Notes: generated by a model from the letters alone, not told the origin. DNA of 64,000 nucleotides from Pyrodictiaceae archaeon (GCA_027036135.1 JALVSY010000016.1:124001-188000), one strand, 5' to 3'; counted from the first letter of the stretch, positions 16,900 to 26,137 are shown. Numbers and translations are program-made.

Positions 16900-18105
16900 T
16901 TAGCGTTTTCTTCTTTCATAGATATACCTCTTCTCTGGATTAGTATGGCTCATTACGATTACGTGTTCTCCTCGGAGCCCTTCTTCTCGGAGCATATCAA
17001 CCAGGTGCTTGATTACTCTACGACGTACCAGTTCTAGCATGTATGACTCAAGTCTGACATAGCTATCTATGAGGTCTATTGGGTAAGGAAAACCTGTAGC
17101 TGGGTTTGTGAGCATGGATAGTATGGAGAGTATTCGCTCCATGCCGAGCCCACCGTAGTCTAATACCTCGACGCGAATGGCTTGCCGAGGGCCTTGGCGC
17201 GGTTTATAGAACGCTACCACTATATTGCCGTACTCTGGCCTCTTTTCTAACAGCTCCTTGACACCCTCTACATAGCCCTTTACGTTCTTTCCTCTCTTCT
17301 TCCTATCCTCGGCTATTATCTCGGCATACTTGGGCACGAGCTCTGAGAACCTTCCCAGCACCACATAGTTTCCGGGCTTAAGAACTATGCTCATCACTGC
17401 TTTATCGTTAAGGGGCAAGGACTCGCCATTGTTTAGGACTCTTAGGAGCCTAGAGTAGCTCCGCTTCACTACCCCAACAAGCGTTATTTTCTGTTCCCTA
17501 GCCCGCTCAAGGACACTTATAGTAGCCTTATCTAGTCTACTTAGCACCCTGCTCTTCTCGATGCTTTTCCAGGGCCGGAACAATAGCTTGTAGGGTACTA
17601 GCTCGCCGTCAAAGAGGATCATGCGTGGCCTTAGTTTTCCCTCAGCGTGTTTTCTCAGAACCCTCATAGCAATCTTTTTCTCGAGTATCTTAGCGTAGAG
17701 CGGTATACGATTCCTCATCTCCTCGTCATCCGCGAAGAGAATCTCGACAAGAGACTCTACTGGCTTCTCATCTCCTTGGGCTACGCCGCCATAGCCTATA
17801 TAGCCAGCGATGATAGCGGCTAAGTGTCCCCCGACAAGATCTACTCCCCCATCCATTGGGAAAGTAGAGTCAATAGCCACCCCTGGCAAAGGCTTATCAT
17901 AGCCAAGTACACCCCACTCAAGCTTATCAAGGATCTTCATCACTTTGTCAAAGTTGTCTCGGAACTCAATAATCCTCCCAGCAATTCTCTCAGCAAGCCT
18001 TCTGGTCTCCTCAAGCATACTTTGTACAGCGGGCGTAAACTCAACTAGCTCAGTCTCCTCATCTAGTAGTCCAAACCTACGAAGAATATCTTCCTCGCTC
18101 TCCAT
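16900..18105 (-). CDS. nurA: NurA-domain 5'-3' nuclease
   Basis: Mn-dependent nuclease that partners HerA in DNA end processing. Seen: GVAIDSTFPMDGGVDLVGG (first aspartate), MILFDGELVPYKLLF (second acidic motif), VGVVKRSYSRLL, FPYPIDLIDSYVRLES and the final NPEKRY. All are NurA landmarks. The ORF extends to 18174, but the ATG at 18105 has gaggaag nine bases upstream and removes a 23-residue leader of unlikely composition, so I prefer it. At ~400 residues it is in the longer part of the family's range. It is convergent with the HerA-like gene. Confidence 0.85.
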   Translation of the reverse strand: MESEEDILRRFGLLDEETELVEFTPAVQSMLEETRRLAERIAGRIIEFRDNFDKVMKILDKLEWGVLGYDKPLPGVAIDSTFPMDGGVDLVGGHLAAIIAGYIGYGGVAQGDEKPVESLVEILFADDEEMRNRIPLYAKILEKKIAMRVLRKHAEGKLRPRMILFDGELVPYKLLFRPWKSIEKSRVLSRLDKATISVLERAREQKITLVGVVKRSYSRLLRVLNNGESLPLNDKAVMSIVLKPGNYVVLGRFSELVPKYAEIIAEDRKKRGKNVKGYVEGVKELLEKRPEYGNIVVAFYKPRQGPRQAIRVEVLDYGGLGMERILSILSMLTNPATGFPYPIDLIDSYVRLESYMLELVRRRVIKHLVDMLREEGLRGEHVIVMSHTNPEKRYIYERRKR

Positions 18106-18243
18106 TACTACTCTTCCTCGTAATAACTGGGAACCCCCAGGCAAGGAATATGGTAACGTACTACCTTGTATCACTTGCTATAGTAGGTGCAGCGTAAACT
18201 CGGTTGCTAGGTTTCACCGTCATAATACTACATTAGGTTTCGT

Positions 18244-18277
18244 AAGGACTACGAGTGTCCTTGATAATTTTTTAAGC
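18244..18277 (+). promoter_or_regulatory. Promoter of rpl40e with adjoining inverted repeat
   Basis: AAGGAC (18244-18249) and GTCCTT (18257-18262) form a perfect inverted repeat that abuts the A/T-rich TATA-like ttgataattttttaagc. The start codon of rpl40e is about 38 bases further. The repeat lies where a regulator would contact DNA upstream of the BRE/TATA element. Confidence 0.4.
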
Positions 18278-18314
18278 TGGTATCTGTGAGTAGTGGCAAA
18301 GAGGGGGTATTGCG

Positions 18315-18488
18315 ATGGCCGGCGTACGTGACCCTGAGATAATGAAGATAGTGTACAACCGTGTACTCAACAAACTAGTCTGTAGGAAGTGTGGTGCGCT
18401 TAACCCTCCTGGTGCGAAGAAGTGTAGGCGCTGTAAGAGCAAGAACTTGAGACCCAAGAGAGCGTTCATAGGCATGAAGAAGGGCTAG
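18315..18488 (+). CDS. rpl40e: Large-subunit ribosomal protein L40e
   Basis: Too short for the ORF track. The 57-residue product is [20 protein letters not shown], then [20 protein letters not shown], ending with a basic tail. The two CxxC pairs form the zinc ribbon of archaeal L40e, the free-standing version of the ubiquitin-fused eukaryotic protein. The length is typical (about 50-57). It is transcribed alone from its own A/T-rich promoter, divergent from nurA. Confidence 0.93.
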   Translation: MAGVRDPEIMKIVYNRVLNKLVCRKCGALNPPGAKKCRRCKSKNLRPKRAFIGMKKG

Positions 18489-18508
18489 TGCTTTTCTCTG
18501 AACCATTG

Positions 18509-18928
18509 TTATTCTTTCTCCTCTACCCTGCTTAGTATTCTCCTAGCTCCATCGAGGGCGTATAGGACTAGTTCTCTCAATTGTAGCGCGTTATCAACGC
18601 ATTCTGCTGGTACATCGTAGACGACTGTTAGGAAGCCATCATAGTCGAGGGCATACTTGTAGGTGGTGCTTGTGAAATTTTCGCGGAGTATGCTACCTAG
18701 TGCTTCCTGGTAAGGCTCAACATCTAGCGGTATCGCTATGCGGAGCGTCTTCGTATCTTGCTCCACGCTGAATACTATGCCTAGCCTACCATGTTTCGGA
18801 TCCTCGTACTCAGCTACTAGCATACCCTCCATTCTCCTATAGGTGAGACCGAGTGCTCTTATCATCGATTCTAGCTCTGAGAGGTCGGAAACCATTCCAC
18901 CAGCCCCTCTACATTCTAACCTAGTCAA
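18509..18928 (-). CDS. Uncharacterised 139-residue protein at the end of the DHH operon
   Basis: Not recognised with certainty. The sequence alternates strands and helices: LSELESMIRALGLTYRRMEGMLVAEY, GRLGIVFSVEQDTKTLRIAIPLD, then YALDYDGFLTVVYDVPAECVDNA and a C-terminal helix. This resembles the small chaperone-like (YbjN/T3S-chaperone) fold, but that is only a guess. It follows the DHH phosphoesterase gene by 12 bases on the same strand, so it is probably co-transcribed. A methionine at residue 12 (MVSDLSELE) is a likely alternative start. Confidence 0.6.
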   Translation of the reverse strand: MTRLECRGAGGMVSDLSELESMIRALGLTYRRMEGMLVAEYEDPKHGRLGIVFSVEQDTKTLRIAIPLDVEPYQEALGSILRENFTSTTYKYALDYDGFLTVVYDVPAECVDNALQLRELVLYALDGARRILSRVEEKE

Positions 18929-18940
18929 GTTCTCCCAGGC

Positions 18941-19987
18941 CTAGGCTATGGGTTGTGGTTCTAGTCCTCGCTTCCTTAGCATCTCCTCAACTACTTTTAT
19001 GGCTTCACTGAGTGCACGCTCAAGCGGGGCATGAGTGCTCATTGCCGCTGCCTGGGAATGTCCGCCGCCTCCGCCACCTAGTCTCTTAGCGAGTTCCTCC
19101 ATGATATCACGGCCTAGGTGTATACCGTGCTTTTCCTCAACCTCTCTCCGGGCTCTCGCTACTACTCTCGTCTCGGAGCCGTGCTCGGAGACTATTATCG
19201 CTATATCCGCTCCTAGGTCTAGTAGTGCTCGGGCCGCACTGGCTTCATAGGCACCTACATGGGTTATCGCTACTATTAGTTCACCTGCCCTCATTAGGTG
19301 CATTCTCTTTGCTGCCTTGAGCCTTGCTATTCTCTGCGAGATATCTGGTGGAGGCGACTGCAGCGCCTTCAGTACAAGGCCTAGGTCTGCTCCCTCATCA
19401 ATCATGTCTGCTGCAACTCTTAGTACACGGGGAGTTGATAGAAGAAAATGCCTCGTATCATACACTATTCCCGCAAGAAGCATCTCTAGCTCCTTCTTCT
19501 CTAGCTTTTCGCCCAGCCCTTCCCTAATTAGTAGGTAGACGAGCTCGCACGTAGAGCGGGCACCCGGGTCATATATCGCTAGCTCGGCGTCAGCAACAAT
19601 GCTATTAGAGCCGTGGTGGTCAATAACTATCTTCGTGACTTCCTTCGCGAAACTAGCTAAACGGCCAAGCTGTTCATAGGAAGCTGTATCAACTATAATA
19701 ACTAGCGCCGATTCCCTCGGCGCCTCGTCTTCGAGCTCACCAGGCTCTATGCCTAAGAGCTCCCTAGTAATCCTCTTAGATACCTGGTTCATTCCTTCTG
19801 GAAGCAACAGTCTTGCATCAAAGCCCCCTCTCCGAAGAACGTTGCGCACCACGTAGACCGCGCCAACTGCATCGGGGTCAGCGTTACGATGAGCAGTCAC
19901 GACTATGGGGGTACCAGCTTCCTCTACGAACTCAATTAGTCTCTTCGCCGCCTCTCTTAACTCCCCTTTCTCTGAGTCTTTTCGCAA
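18941..19987 (-). CDS. DHH/DHHA1 family phosphoesterase (NrnA/RecJ-like)
   Basis: Mn-dependent phosphodiesterase, expected to degrade short RNA/DNA or cyclic-dinucleotide products. Seen: VVTAHRNADPDAVGAVYVV (motif I, residues ~29-47), ALVIIVDTASYEQLG (motif II), IVIDHHGSN (the DHH signature, ~138-146) and the C-terminal DHHA1 loop RLGGGGGGHSQAAAMS (~305-320). The length suits the NrnA class. It sits at the end of the prefoldin/KEOPS operon, and its start overlaps the preceding DUF3194 gene by 56 bases if the first ATG is used. Confidence 0.9.
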   Translation of the reverse strand: MRKDSEKGELREAAKRLIEFVEEAGTPIVVTAHRNADPDAVGAVYVVRNVLRRGGFDARLLLPEGMNQVSKRITRELLGIEPGELEDEAPRESALVIIVDTASYEQLGRLASFAKEVTKIVIDHHGSNSIVADAELAIYDPGARSTCELVYLLIREGLGEKLEKKELEMLLAGIVYDTRHFLLSTPRVLRVAADMIDEGADLGLVLKALQSPPPDISQRIARLKAAKRMHLMRAGELIVAITHVGAYEASAARALLDLGADIAIIVSEHGSETRVVARARREVEEKHGIHLGRDIMEELAKRLGGGGGGHSQAAAMSTHAPLERALSEAIKVVEEMLRKRGLEPQPIA

Positions 19988-20264
19988 GCCATGTCACCGC
20001 TTCATTTATTGCCTCCGCTATTATCTCGTCATAGGATAGAGGGGCTATAACGCGCCCAGTTGCCTTGACATCAACCGCTAGGTCAAGTTCCCTTCCCTGC
20101 TTTTTTAGATCAGCGGTAATGGTTATCTCTAGCTCGTCGAGCCTCCTCTTTACACGGTTCTCGATCTCTCTTCGTATATGCTTCTCGAGCTCTACTAGTA
20201 TTTCCTCAAGCTCGTCCTCGCTGAGAGGGCTGCGCTCAAGCCCAACACTGATAGTCTTTGGCAA
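19932..20264 (-). CDS. DUF3194-type small archaeal protein
   Basis: A 110-residue protein beginning with a charged helix (LSEDELEEILVELEKHIRREIENRVKRRLDE) and followed by two strands, ITITADLKKQGRELDLAVDVKATGRV, and a C-terminal helix. Context matters: in crenarchaea a DUF3194 gene often follows prefoldin beta, and that is the order here. The function is unknown. It starts at TTG. The last 19 codons overlap the DHH gene in another frame. Confidence 0.7.
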   Translation of the reverse strand: MPKTISVGLERSPLSEDELEEILVELEKHIRREIENRVKRRLDELEITITADLKKQGRELDLAVDVKATGRVIAPLSYDEIIAEAINEAVTWLAKRLRERGVKRGGEETN

Positions 20265-20399
20265 AGCCTAGCTATCCCCCGTAAGGAGTACGGAATCCGA
20301 CTATGTACTGTCTGTATGTAAAAACAGGAGGACAAGGCTCTCCTATATCACTACTCTAGAGAGACAAGAAATAGGGAATGCCTTGGCCACTTGCTGTTC

Positions 20400-20783
20400 T
20401 TAGCCTGCCCCCTGCTTACCTAGTGTCGTCTTTGTCTGTAGCTCCCGGATCTCCCTGGCTAGCTGGTCTAGTTGTTTCTTAACCTCCTCCTCTTGTTTCT
20501 TGAGCTTCTGGAGCCTTATCTCGAGTATCTCGAGCTTGTCCTTGAGCTCTTGGACTAGTTTCTCCTTGTCAACCCTAACCAGGATACCAGCCTGCATCTT
20601 ATAGACTGGCGCATCGCTACCAGCCTCTTCTAGGAGCTTTAAAACCCGCTGCGTCTCAGCTATCTCTGCCTCAACAGCTGCTCTCTCCTGTGCCAGCCTA
20701 GTATACTGCGCTTGTAGGCCTTGGAACCTCGTAAGCTTATTCTCTATCTCCGGGGGAAGCCTCTGAGCCATGGAGTCCTCCAC
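20400..20783 (-). CDS. pfdB: Prefoldin subunit beta
   Basis: A subunit of the cytosolic hexameric jellyfish-shaped chaperone that passes unfolded proteins to the thermosome. The layout is a long N-terminal coiled coil (LPPEIENKLTRFQGLQAQYTRL), a central beta hairpin DAPVYKMQAGILVRVDKE (~55-72), and a second coiled coil rich in Lys/Glu. That is the four-helix-free beta-class arrangement. The initiating Met is more likely residue 5 (MAQRLPPEIE). The ORF start overlaps the end of pcc1. Confidence 0.93.
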   Translation of the reverse strand: MEDSMAQRLPPEIENKLTRFQGLQAQYTRLAQERAAVEAEIAETQRVLKLLEEAGSDAPVYKMQAGILVRVDKEKLVQELKDKLEILEIRLQKLKKQEEEVKKQLDQLAREIRELQTKTTLGKQGAG

Positions 20784-21078
20784 CTACTGCTCTAACCGCT
20801 TCAAGGGTTGTAGCTGCTAGGCCAAGATAAGCGTTTATCAAAGTCCTTGCCGCTGATAAGTCGCGGGCCCGGATAAGTATCTCTACCCGGTTGTCGCTAA
20901 CAAGTATCTCTACACTACCCCGGTGAGGATCAGGCGGGTTACGAGCCTCAACACCAAGCGCCTGGTTAAGGGCCCTTACCTCGCGCTGGCTCAACCCTTC
21001 TAGCCTTATACGTGCTAAAACCCGATACAAGGTCCTCAACACCCACGATGCGCAGAGTAGGCCCGCATACTCTTCCAC
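20737..21078 (-). CDS. pcc1: KEOPS complex subunit Pcc1
   Basis: Dimerising subunit of KEOPS, which makes t6A37 on ANN-decoding tRNAs. The recognisable Pcc1 fold is ~85 residues, from VLARIRLEGLSQREVRAL through VEILVSDNRVEILIRARDLSAARTLINAYLGLAATTLEAV. The ORF begins upstream inside the Brix gene with a 112-base overlap. Starts at the GTG codons at residues 13 or 20 would shorten the overlap to about 55-77 bases and are more usual in length. Location between the Brix and prefoldin genes is standard in archaea. Confidence 0.82.
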   Translation of the reverse strand: MEEYAGLLCASWVLRTLYRVLARIRLEGLSQREVRALNQALGVEARNPPDPHRGSVEILVSDNRVEILIRARDLSAARTLINAYLGLAATTLEAVRAVGGGLHGSEASPGDRE

Positions 21079-21610
21079 TACCAGTGCATAGAAACGTTAC
21101 CTCCGCCAAGCCCTCGCTAAAGGGCCTAATAACCGCCACCACATCCACACTATCATCGTCACGAGAGAGAACAATTTTGCCAAGAAATACACGGGTCAAC
21201 GTATCCGCTAAGCTAAATAACGTACTAGAAGGGGGAGCATCCAAGAAGACACCGAGGCTTCTTGCACCAAAAGCTCTCTGAGCCCCTGGCGTCTCACGTG
21301 AGAGCTTTACACCCTTCATTACTATTCGTGCTATAAGCCCGAGCCTTGTATCAGGCGGTTCAAGGGGCTCATATACGCGTAGAGAACCTGGGTTACCCTT
21401 CCATACACTAACAATTATTACTCTCTTGGCGCCCCGTGCAATAGCCTCGTAGTAGAGCTCCTCTAGCGTAGCCTTACCCCGTGTTAGCTTCACCGCGTTA
21501 GGGAGCACAGAGACTAGGTCCTTAACGAAGCTGCGAACTCTCTGTGAGGGCCTATGAGAGGTCGTAACAAGGATACTTACACGCTGTGCCACTAATTGTT
21601 CACCACTCAA
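20966..21610 (-). CDS. Brix-domain rRNA-processing protein (Imp4-like)
   Basis: Ribosome-assembly factor related to eukaryotic Imp4/Rpf1/Brx1. The archaeal single-Brix form is seen as ILVTTSHRPSQRVRSFVKDL (~13-32), VLPNAVKLTRGKATLEEL, ARGAKRVIIVSVWKGNPGSL and later VVAVIRPFSEGLAEVTFLC. The 214-residue length is usual. A TATA-like ctatatag lies only 14-21 bases before the first TTG, so a leaderless start a few codons in (GTG, residue 7) is possible. It precedes pcc1 in the operon. Confidence 0.85.
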   Translation of the reverse strand: MSGEQLVAQRVSILVTTSHRPSQRVRSFVKDLVSVLPNAVKLTRGKATLEELYYEAIARGAKRVIIVSVWKGNPGSLRVYEPLEPPDTRLGLIARIVMKGVKLSRETPGAQRAFGARSLGVFLDAPPSSTLFSLADTLTRVFLGKIVLSRDDDSVDVVAVIRPFSEGLAEVTFLCTGSGRVCGPTLRIVGVEDLVSGFSTYKARRVEPARGKGP

Positions 21611-21735
21611 TCAGAGGCCAAGGCTATATAGAAGCCGTGAAGAGGCGATAAAGCAGGCCTAACTAATTACAACAATGCCTGGTACAAAACCCGGTCAAGA
21701 ATATAGGTAGAAGCACTAGCTAAGCCAGCACTCTC

Positions 21736-22002
21736 TTAGTCTCTACGTACTATTATGCGTGGGAAGTGCTTACTAAGCCCCGTCCTAGGCACATAGGCGC
21801 CTCCAGCCCACACTGCCCCACACTTAGTGCACATCCATAGCCCGGTACTGATTCTCTTAACGTGGCCGCGAGTACCACAGAATGGACACTCGTGGTCAGC
21901 GTATCTCCTCTCCATTACCTCTTTCCATCTCTTACGGAGCGTGGCGCCGTATCTGGGCCCGAAGCGGCCAGCTATCCCGACAGCCCTTGTTCGGCGAGCC
22001 AT
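21736..22002 (-). CDS. rpl37ae: Large-subunit ribosomal protein L37Ae
   Basis: An 88-residue zinc-ribbon ribosomal protein: MARRTRAVGIAGRFGPRYGA, then HECPFCGTRGHVKRISTGLWMCTKC with the CxxC...CxxC zinc ligands, and a short basic tail. It follows the exosome genes in the archaeal superoperon. It has its own promoter candidate with a palindrome upstream, so it can also be transcribed separately. ATG with ggggacaagggt just before it. Confidence 0.95.
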   Translation of the reverse strand: MARRTRAVGIAGRFGPRYGATLRKRWKEVMERRYADHECPFCGTRGHVKRISTGLWMCTKCGAVWAGGAYVPRTGLSKHFPRIIVRRD

Positions 22003-22038
22003 ACCCTTGTCCCCGGAGCACTCCTCTGTTGAAGGGGG

Positions 22039-22063
22039 TTATTATTTAAGACTAGTTCTAGTC
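22039..22063 (-). promoter_or_regulatory. TATA box and flanking palindrome of rpl37ae
   Basis: On the minus strand GACTAGAACTAGTC (a 14-base palindrome with a 2-base centre, 22050-22063) runs straight into cttaaataataa, a TATA-like element about 40 bases before the rpl37ae ATG. The palindrome overlaps the BRE position, so a bound protein would block or recruit TFB. Confidence 0.45.
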
Positions 22064-22092
22064 TCTTCTTATTCCCGGTCTGTTATGTCGAT

Positions 22093-23094
22093 TTACTCTG
22101 GTTCCTTGCCTTCCTCTTCTTCTACAACTGTCTCCTCTACTACCTCGGGTTGCTCTATGGTCTCGGCTTCTAGGTGCTCACGCCTCGGCGCTGGCTGCGG
22201 GGGAGCGGTCTCCTCAGCCTTCTCCTGCTTTGATAGTTCTTCCTCGAGCCTAGCCCTATACGGCACAACTACTTCTTCGAGCTTGCTGAGATAGGTCTTG
22301 GCCTTATTGAGGGCTATGGAGACCGCTGTTAGCACCTCCTTGTAGTCTAGGCTACCCATACCAGTCTTCTGCATACCAGCAATCAGGCCATCGTCTGATA
22401 CAGCTACTACTAGCCTCGTATCCGCTACCTGCTCCTCCTCATACGTGGGATCTACTAGTAGCTTGCCAGAGATCTTTGCTAGGGTAACCGAGACTACCTT
22501 GTGATTTATCGGTAGCATCATTGTGTACCTTGTTCTATCAACCCTGTAGCCGTCCTCCATCTTGACCGGCGTTGGCAGCCTTGTGACGAGGAGAGCAGCC
22601 ATACTCCCGAGCATTGAGGCGTCGAAGAGGTTACCGTCATGGTTGAGCACGTATATGTCGACGAATACTCGCCAGACATGCTTCCCCGGCTCAAGCACTA
22701 GCTTGTCCAGAGCAACTGCTCTTATCTCTCGCAGGCTCCGGTCAATAACCCTTGCAAGCTCTATTGCGTTCTCATCCGGTGGACCTGGCTCGAAAGTAGG
22801 TGATGCCAATGGAACGAACTCTGCGTGGACAACGAGCACGCCTTCATTAGGGGTGTCGGGGAACGGTGCGACTATGTCTGTCTTAACGCCTACTAACACA
22901 ACAGTGTGACCTAGGCGGACGAGCGCCGAGCCCTCGGCCTTCTCAACGTAGCCCGGTACTATCTCTATGTTCCTTATCTCGTCTAGCCGCCTCCCATCTA
23001 GCCTTACTCCACGAGCCAGTAGGGTCTCCATAGTATAGCGCTTAAGCTTAGGCATAACTGGTTGAAACGAGGGAGTAATGCTCATGGCTATCAA
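22093..23094 (-). CDS. rrp42: Exosome complex subunit Rrp42
   Basis: Structural RNase PH-fold partner of Rrp41 in the hexameric exosome ring. Recognised by [58 protein letters not shown] and [19 protein letters not shown]. It lacks the phosphate-binding arginines of Rrp41, as Rrp42 should. At 333 residues it is about 55 longer than usual, because of a C-terminal tail of Pro/Glu-rich sequence ending [14 protein letters not shown]. Its start overlaps the rrp41 stop by four bases. Confidence 0.95.
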   Translation of the reverse strand: MIAMSITPSFQPVMPKLKRYTMETLLARGVRLDGRRLDEIRNIEIVPGYVEKAEGSALVRLGHTVVLVGVKTDIVAPFPDTPNEGVLVVHAEFVPLASPTFEPGPPDENAIELARVIDRSLREIRAVALDKLVLEPGKHVWRVFVDIYVLNHDGNLFDASMLGSMAALLVTRLPTPVKMEDGYRVDRTRYTMMLPINHKVVSVTLAKISGKLLVDPTYEEEQVADTRLVVAVSDDGLIAGMQKTGMGSLDYKEVLTAVSIALNKAKTYLSKLEEVVVPYRARLEEELSKQEKAEETAPPQPAPRREHLEAETIEQPEVVEETVVEEEEGKEPE

Positions 23095-23858
23095 CCCGTA
23101 GTAGATGTTTCAACCTCTACATACTTTTTACGAAGAGCCTCTTTTTGCAGCTTGTAAATCTCGAGAATGCCCCTACGCGCGAGCTCAAGGGCATTGATAA
23201 ACTCATCGTGTGTAAGAACACCGTTGAGCTGGAGCAACAAGACCTTGTCAAGGCTAGGCGCCATTGCTACCGGCATATCAGCCTCGGCATAGTTGTCCTC
23301 AACCTCGTTTATATCCAGCACGAGGACGCCATCAACTTTGCCGACGGCTACGCCTGCAACAAGATCCCTCATAGCGATACCCGCATCGGCTAGAGCAAGG
23401 CTAGCAGCAGTAATGGCGGCTGTCCTTGTACCGCCGTCTGATTGGAGAACCTCCATATAGACGTCTATCGATGTACGTGGATACATCTCTGTCAACACTA
23501 CGGACTCCAGCGCTTCCCTAATAACCTTCGATAACTCCACCTCCCTCCTAGTAGGCGCTGGTGTCTTCCTCTCCTCGGTAGAGAAGGGCGCCATGTGGTA
23601 TCTGCAGCGAATAATAGCTCTATCAGGTAGGGCTACGTGGCGTGGAACAGCTTCTCTCGGGCCATACACCGCTGCGAGAACCCTGGTAGCACCATACTCT
23701 ACTAGCGCAGAGCCGTCAGCGTTGCCGAGCACGCCTACCTCTATCCTTATGGGTCTTAGCTGCTCCGGCAGTCTACCGTCTATCCTGACAGCCACCTTCT
23801 CGCCGTTTCTCTCCTCCCATCGAATGAGCGTGGGTTTCTCCGCTCCAGTACCACCCAT
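23091..23858 (-). CDS. rrp41: Exosome complex catalytic subunit Rrp41
   Basis: Phosphorolytic 3'-5' exoribonuclease subunit, also able to add A-rich tails. Seen: [69 protein letters not shown] (phosphate-binding arginine) and [15 protein letters not shown] with the catalytic aspartate. Its length of 255 is normal. It lies between rrp4 and rrp42, each within a few bases, so ring subunits are made from one message. Confidence 0.96.
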   Translation of the reverse strand: MGGTGAEKPTLIRWEERNGEKVAVRIDGRLPEQLRPIRIEVGVLGNADGSALVEYGATRVLAAVYGPREAVPRHVALPDRAIIRCRYHMAPFSTEERKTPAPTRREVELSKVIREALESVVLTEMYPRTSIDVYMEVLQSDGGTRTAAITAASLALADAGIAMRDLVAGVAVGKVDGVLVLDINEVEDNYAEADMPVAMAPSLDKVLLLQLNGVLTHDEFINALELARRGILEIYKLQKEALRKKYVEVETSTTG

Positions 23859-23861
23859 TGC

Positions 23862-24581
23862 TTAGACCCCTCTCCTTTCTCTCTCTTTGCGGATAAACTC
23901 CCTTACTCTCTCAGTTAGCCCCGTTGTATGAGCTTCTGCCTCTATCTTCTTTATTGATAATATGAGTACCTCCTCTATGTCTTTGTTAGGGCACTTTATG
24001 AGTATCCGCCCATTCTGGCCTACGAGGATCTCGCACCCAGTCTCCTTTATCAGCATATTCACCATTGAGCCCTTCTTGCCTATGACTCGTGGAACCCTGC
24101 TAGGCTTAATCTCGACAATAGAGCCCTCGGTTACTCTTCCAAGCCCCTTACCCTTGATTGTGAGAAGAGGGTCTCTCGCCCTGTCAAATGCTATGACTTT
24201 TGCTACCACATAGTCGCCTACATCAAGGTATCTCTTAAGGCTATCCGTGACTGGGTTAAAAGGTTTATCTAAGGCCTCTTGAACAGTCAATATACCCTTA
24301 TACGGCGACGATATGTCTATCTCCCAGTGCGTTAGCCCTATGTCCTCAACAAGCCCTATTACTATATCACCTGGTCGCGGGATATAGGCGCCCTCCAAGG
24401 GGATTATATTTATCTTGTACATGTCGTCTACTTGCTCAATGCTTACTAAGCCAGTTATCGTAGTGTAGAACTTTTTCCCTCTTCTCTCGATGAACAGAGA
24501 CTCTGCCTCTACATCATCTCCCTCAGCTATCAAGTCTCCTGGCACAACTATCGATCTCGGGCTCACGTGTATCTTTGCCAA
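23862..24581 (-). CDS. rrp4: Exosome RNA-binding cap subunit Rrp4
   Basis: Cap protein that guides RNA into the exosome. Three parts are visible: an N-terminal domain (VVPGDLIAEG, residues ~12-21), an S1 domain (RPGDIVIGLVEDIGLTHWEIDI, ~68-140) and a KH domain with the GxxG loop in VPRVIGKKGSMVNML (~163-177). Spacing to rrp41 is three bases and to SBDS six bases. Confidence 0.95.
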   Translation of the reverse strand: MAKIHVSPRSIVVPGDLIAEGDDVEAESLFIERRGKKFYTTITGLVSIEQVDDMYKINIIPLEGAYIPRPGDIVIGLVEDIGLTHWEIDISSPYKGILTVQEALDKPFNPVTDSLKRYLDVGDYVVAKVIAFDRARDPLLTIKGKGLGRVTEGSIVEIKPSRVPRVIGKKGSMVNMLIKETGCEILVGQNGRILIKCPNKDIEEVLILSIKKIEAEAHTTGLTERVREFIRKERERRGV

Positions 24582-24587
24582 GGCTTG

Positions 24588-25301
24588 CTACACCACACTT
24601 ACTACCTTTATGTCCACATTGCCCTGGGTTATTTTACTAAGTTTATCTATGACTTCTTGCTGCAAGCCAGCAGGAATCTCTAGCTCTGCTACAAGGCTCC
24701 CGTCTGTGCGCCAATTCATGTTCTTTACCTCGCCTAGCTTCGCTAGAACAGAGGAGACTCTCCCCGAGTACTCAGAGGGTACAACTATCTTTAGCAAGGC
24801 CTTAGCGAGCTTTATTGGTATAACACGGCTAATAGCTCTGATTATCTGGGGTACCTGTTCCTCGACACTTTTGTAGAGGTCTATACCTACCCTTGCCTGC
24901 TCCATTGCCGCCTCTATCCTCGCCGGAGGGATAGGGAGCTTGGTCTTAGGATCAATTGCGTTCCTAGCAATATAGTTAATGATCTGCCTCTTCTTAGCCT
25001 CTATGAGCGCGCGTCGCTGTTCAGCAGTTAGTTGGAGCTCTCCTCGGCGAACAATAATAGCAGCTATCTTGACGACATCATCTGTGCCAAATACCTTGCG
25101 GAGAAGCTCTGGAGAAGCGCGAAGCCCCTTGCGCAAATCGGTATAGACAGCGTCGCTAATAACTAGGTCCTCTAAGCTGACCTCTTTGCCCTGCTTATAA
25201 TCAAAAGCTAGATCGGGGTTAACTAGTACCTCGAAACGCTTACCAGCTATCTCGAGACGCGCAACAACTGGCTCATGCTCGCCCTTACTCTTCCGAGGCA
25301 T
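24588..25301 (-). CDS. Ribosome maturation protein SBDS/Sdo1 homologue
   Basis: Factor that helps release anti-association factor aIF6 from new large subunits. The three-domain SBDS layout is visible: FYSH domain ([27 protein letters not shown] and [21 protein letters not shown]), a helical domain ([33 protein letters not shown]) and a ferredoxin-like C-terminal domain ([21 protein letters not shown]). A length of 237 is standard. It sits between psmA and rrp4, as in many archaea. Confidence 0.95.
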   Translation of the reverse strand: MPRKSKGEHEPVVARLEIAGKRFEVLVNPDLAFDYKQGKEVSLEDLVISDAVYTDLRKGLRASPELLRKVFGTDDVVKIAAIIVRRGELQLTAEQRRALIEAKKRQIINYIARNAIDPKTKLPIPPARIEAAMEQARVGIDLYKSVEEQVPQIIRAISRVIPIKLAKALLKIVVPSEYSGRVSSVLAKLGEVKNMNWRTDGSLVAELEIPAGLQQEVIDKLSKITQGNVDIKVVSVV

Positions 25302-25306
25302 ACTCG

Positions 25307-26038
25307 CTAGACACCAAGTTTTTCTAGAAGCTTCTGGAGCTCCTCTTTAGTTAATTTCCGGAACTTGCCAGTAGCCTTCTCAACTAAGCCTATCTCGAGA
25401 GTCTCAACACTAGGCTTGCCCTCCATAGCTGAGGCCACAGCCTTTATCCCGAGCAGCATTGCCTCCTCAAGGCTCATGTCGTCACGGTATTCGCGCTGCA
25501 GGACCTCTATTGCTTGTGAGCCTCCCTGGCCGAGGCCATAAGCCTTGTAGCCTATGTACTGGCCACTTGGCTCGGCGACGAAGAGCTTAGGCCCAGCCTC
25601 GTCAATACCGATTATCATCAATGTTATTCCGAAGGGCCTTACGCCTCCATGCTGTGTATATATCTGCATTAGGTCGCATATCTGCCTAGTTAGGTACTCA
25701 ACCGGTATGCGCTCACCATAGACGAACTTATACTGGATTGCTAGTTGTCTCGCATAGTCTATCAATACTCTGCCATCACTACCAAAGCCGACAAAGCCGG
25801 CCCCAATATGTTCGTCTATCATGTACACTTTCTCTAGGTGCTCTAGGTCAATAAGCGGGGATGTCTTCCTCTTCTCCGCGACAATGACCGCGCCCTCGGG
25901 AACCCTTACACCGACCATCGTCCAGCCACGCTTAGCGGCCTCCATGGCGTACTCTACTTGGAATAGCCTACCATCTGGCGAGAACATCGCGGTGGTTCTA
26001 TCATATCCCATCATAGCCGGTGGCGCCGGGAAGGACAA
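25307..26038 (-). CDS. psmA: Proteasome subunit alpha
   Basis: Outer-ring subunit of the 20S proteasome. The alpha-type N-terminal helix signature [24 protein letters not shown] is present, without a propeptide or active-site threonine, as expected. [18 protein letters not shown] and [16 protein letters not shown] are further landmarks. It is the first gene of the superoperon, with an A/T-rich promoter ahead. Confidence 0.96.
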   Translation of the reverse strand: MSFPAPPAMMGYDRTTAMFSPDGRLFQVEYAMEAAKRGWTMVGVRVPEGAVIVAEKRKTSPLIDLEHLEKVYMIDEHIGAGFVGFGSDGRVLIDYARQLAIQYKFVYGERIPVEYLTRQICDLMQIYTQHGGVRPFGITLMIIGIDEAGPKLFVAEPSGQYIGYKAYGLGQGGSQAIEVLQREYRDDMSLEEAMLLGIKAVASAMEGKPSVETLEIGLVEKATGKFRKLTKEELQKLLEKLGV

Positions 26039-26075
26039 GATAACCAGCCCCCAAGCCTAGGAATGAGGCGCGACA

Positions 26076-26090
26076 GTTTAAAAATAAAAG
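26076..26090 (-). promoter_or_regulatory. TATA-like box of the psmA-exosome operon
   Basis: The minus strand reads cttttatttttaaac, 38-52 bases before the psmA start codon. It is the strongest A/T island in the surrounding non-coding stretch and the only good promoter candidate for the long operon that follows. Confidence 0.5.
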
Positions 26091-26137
26091 CATTTCTAGA
26101 ACCCGCCTAGGTTCAAGTATTAAACACGCTGCCAAGC

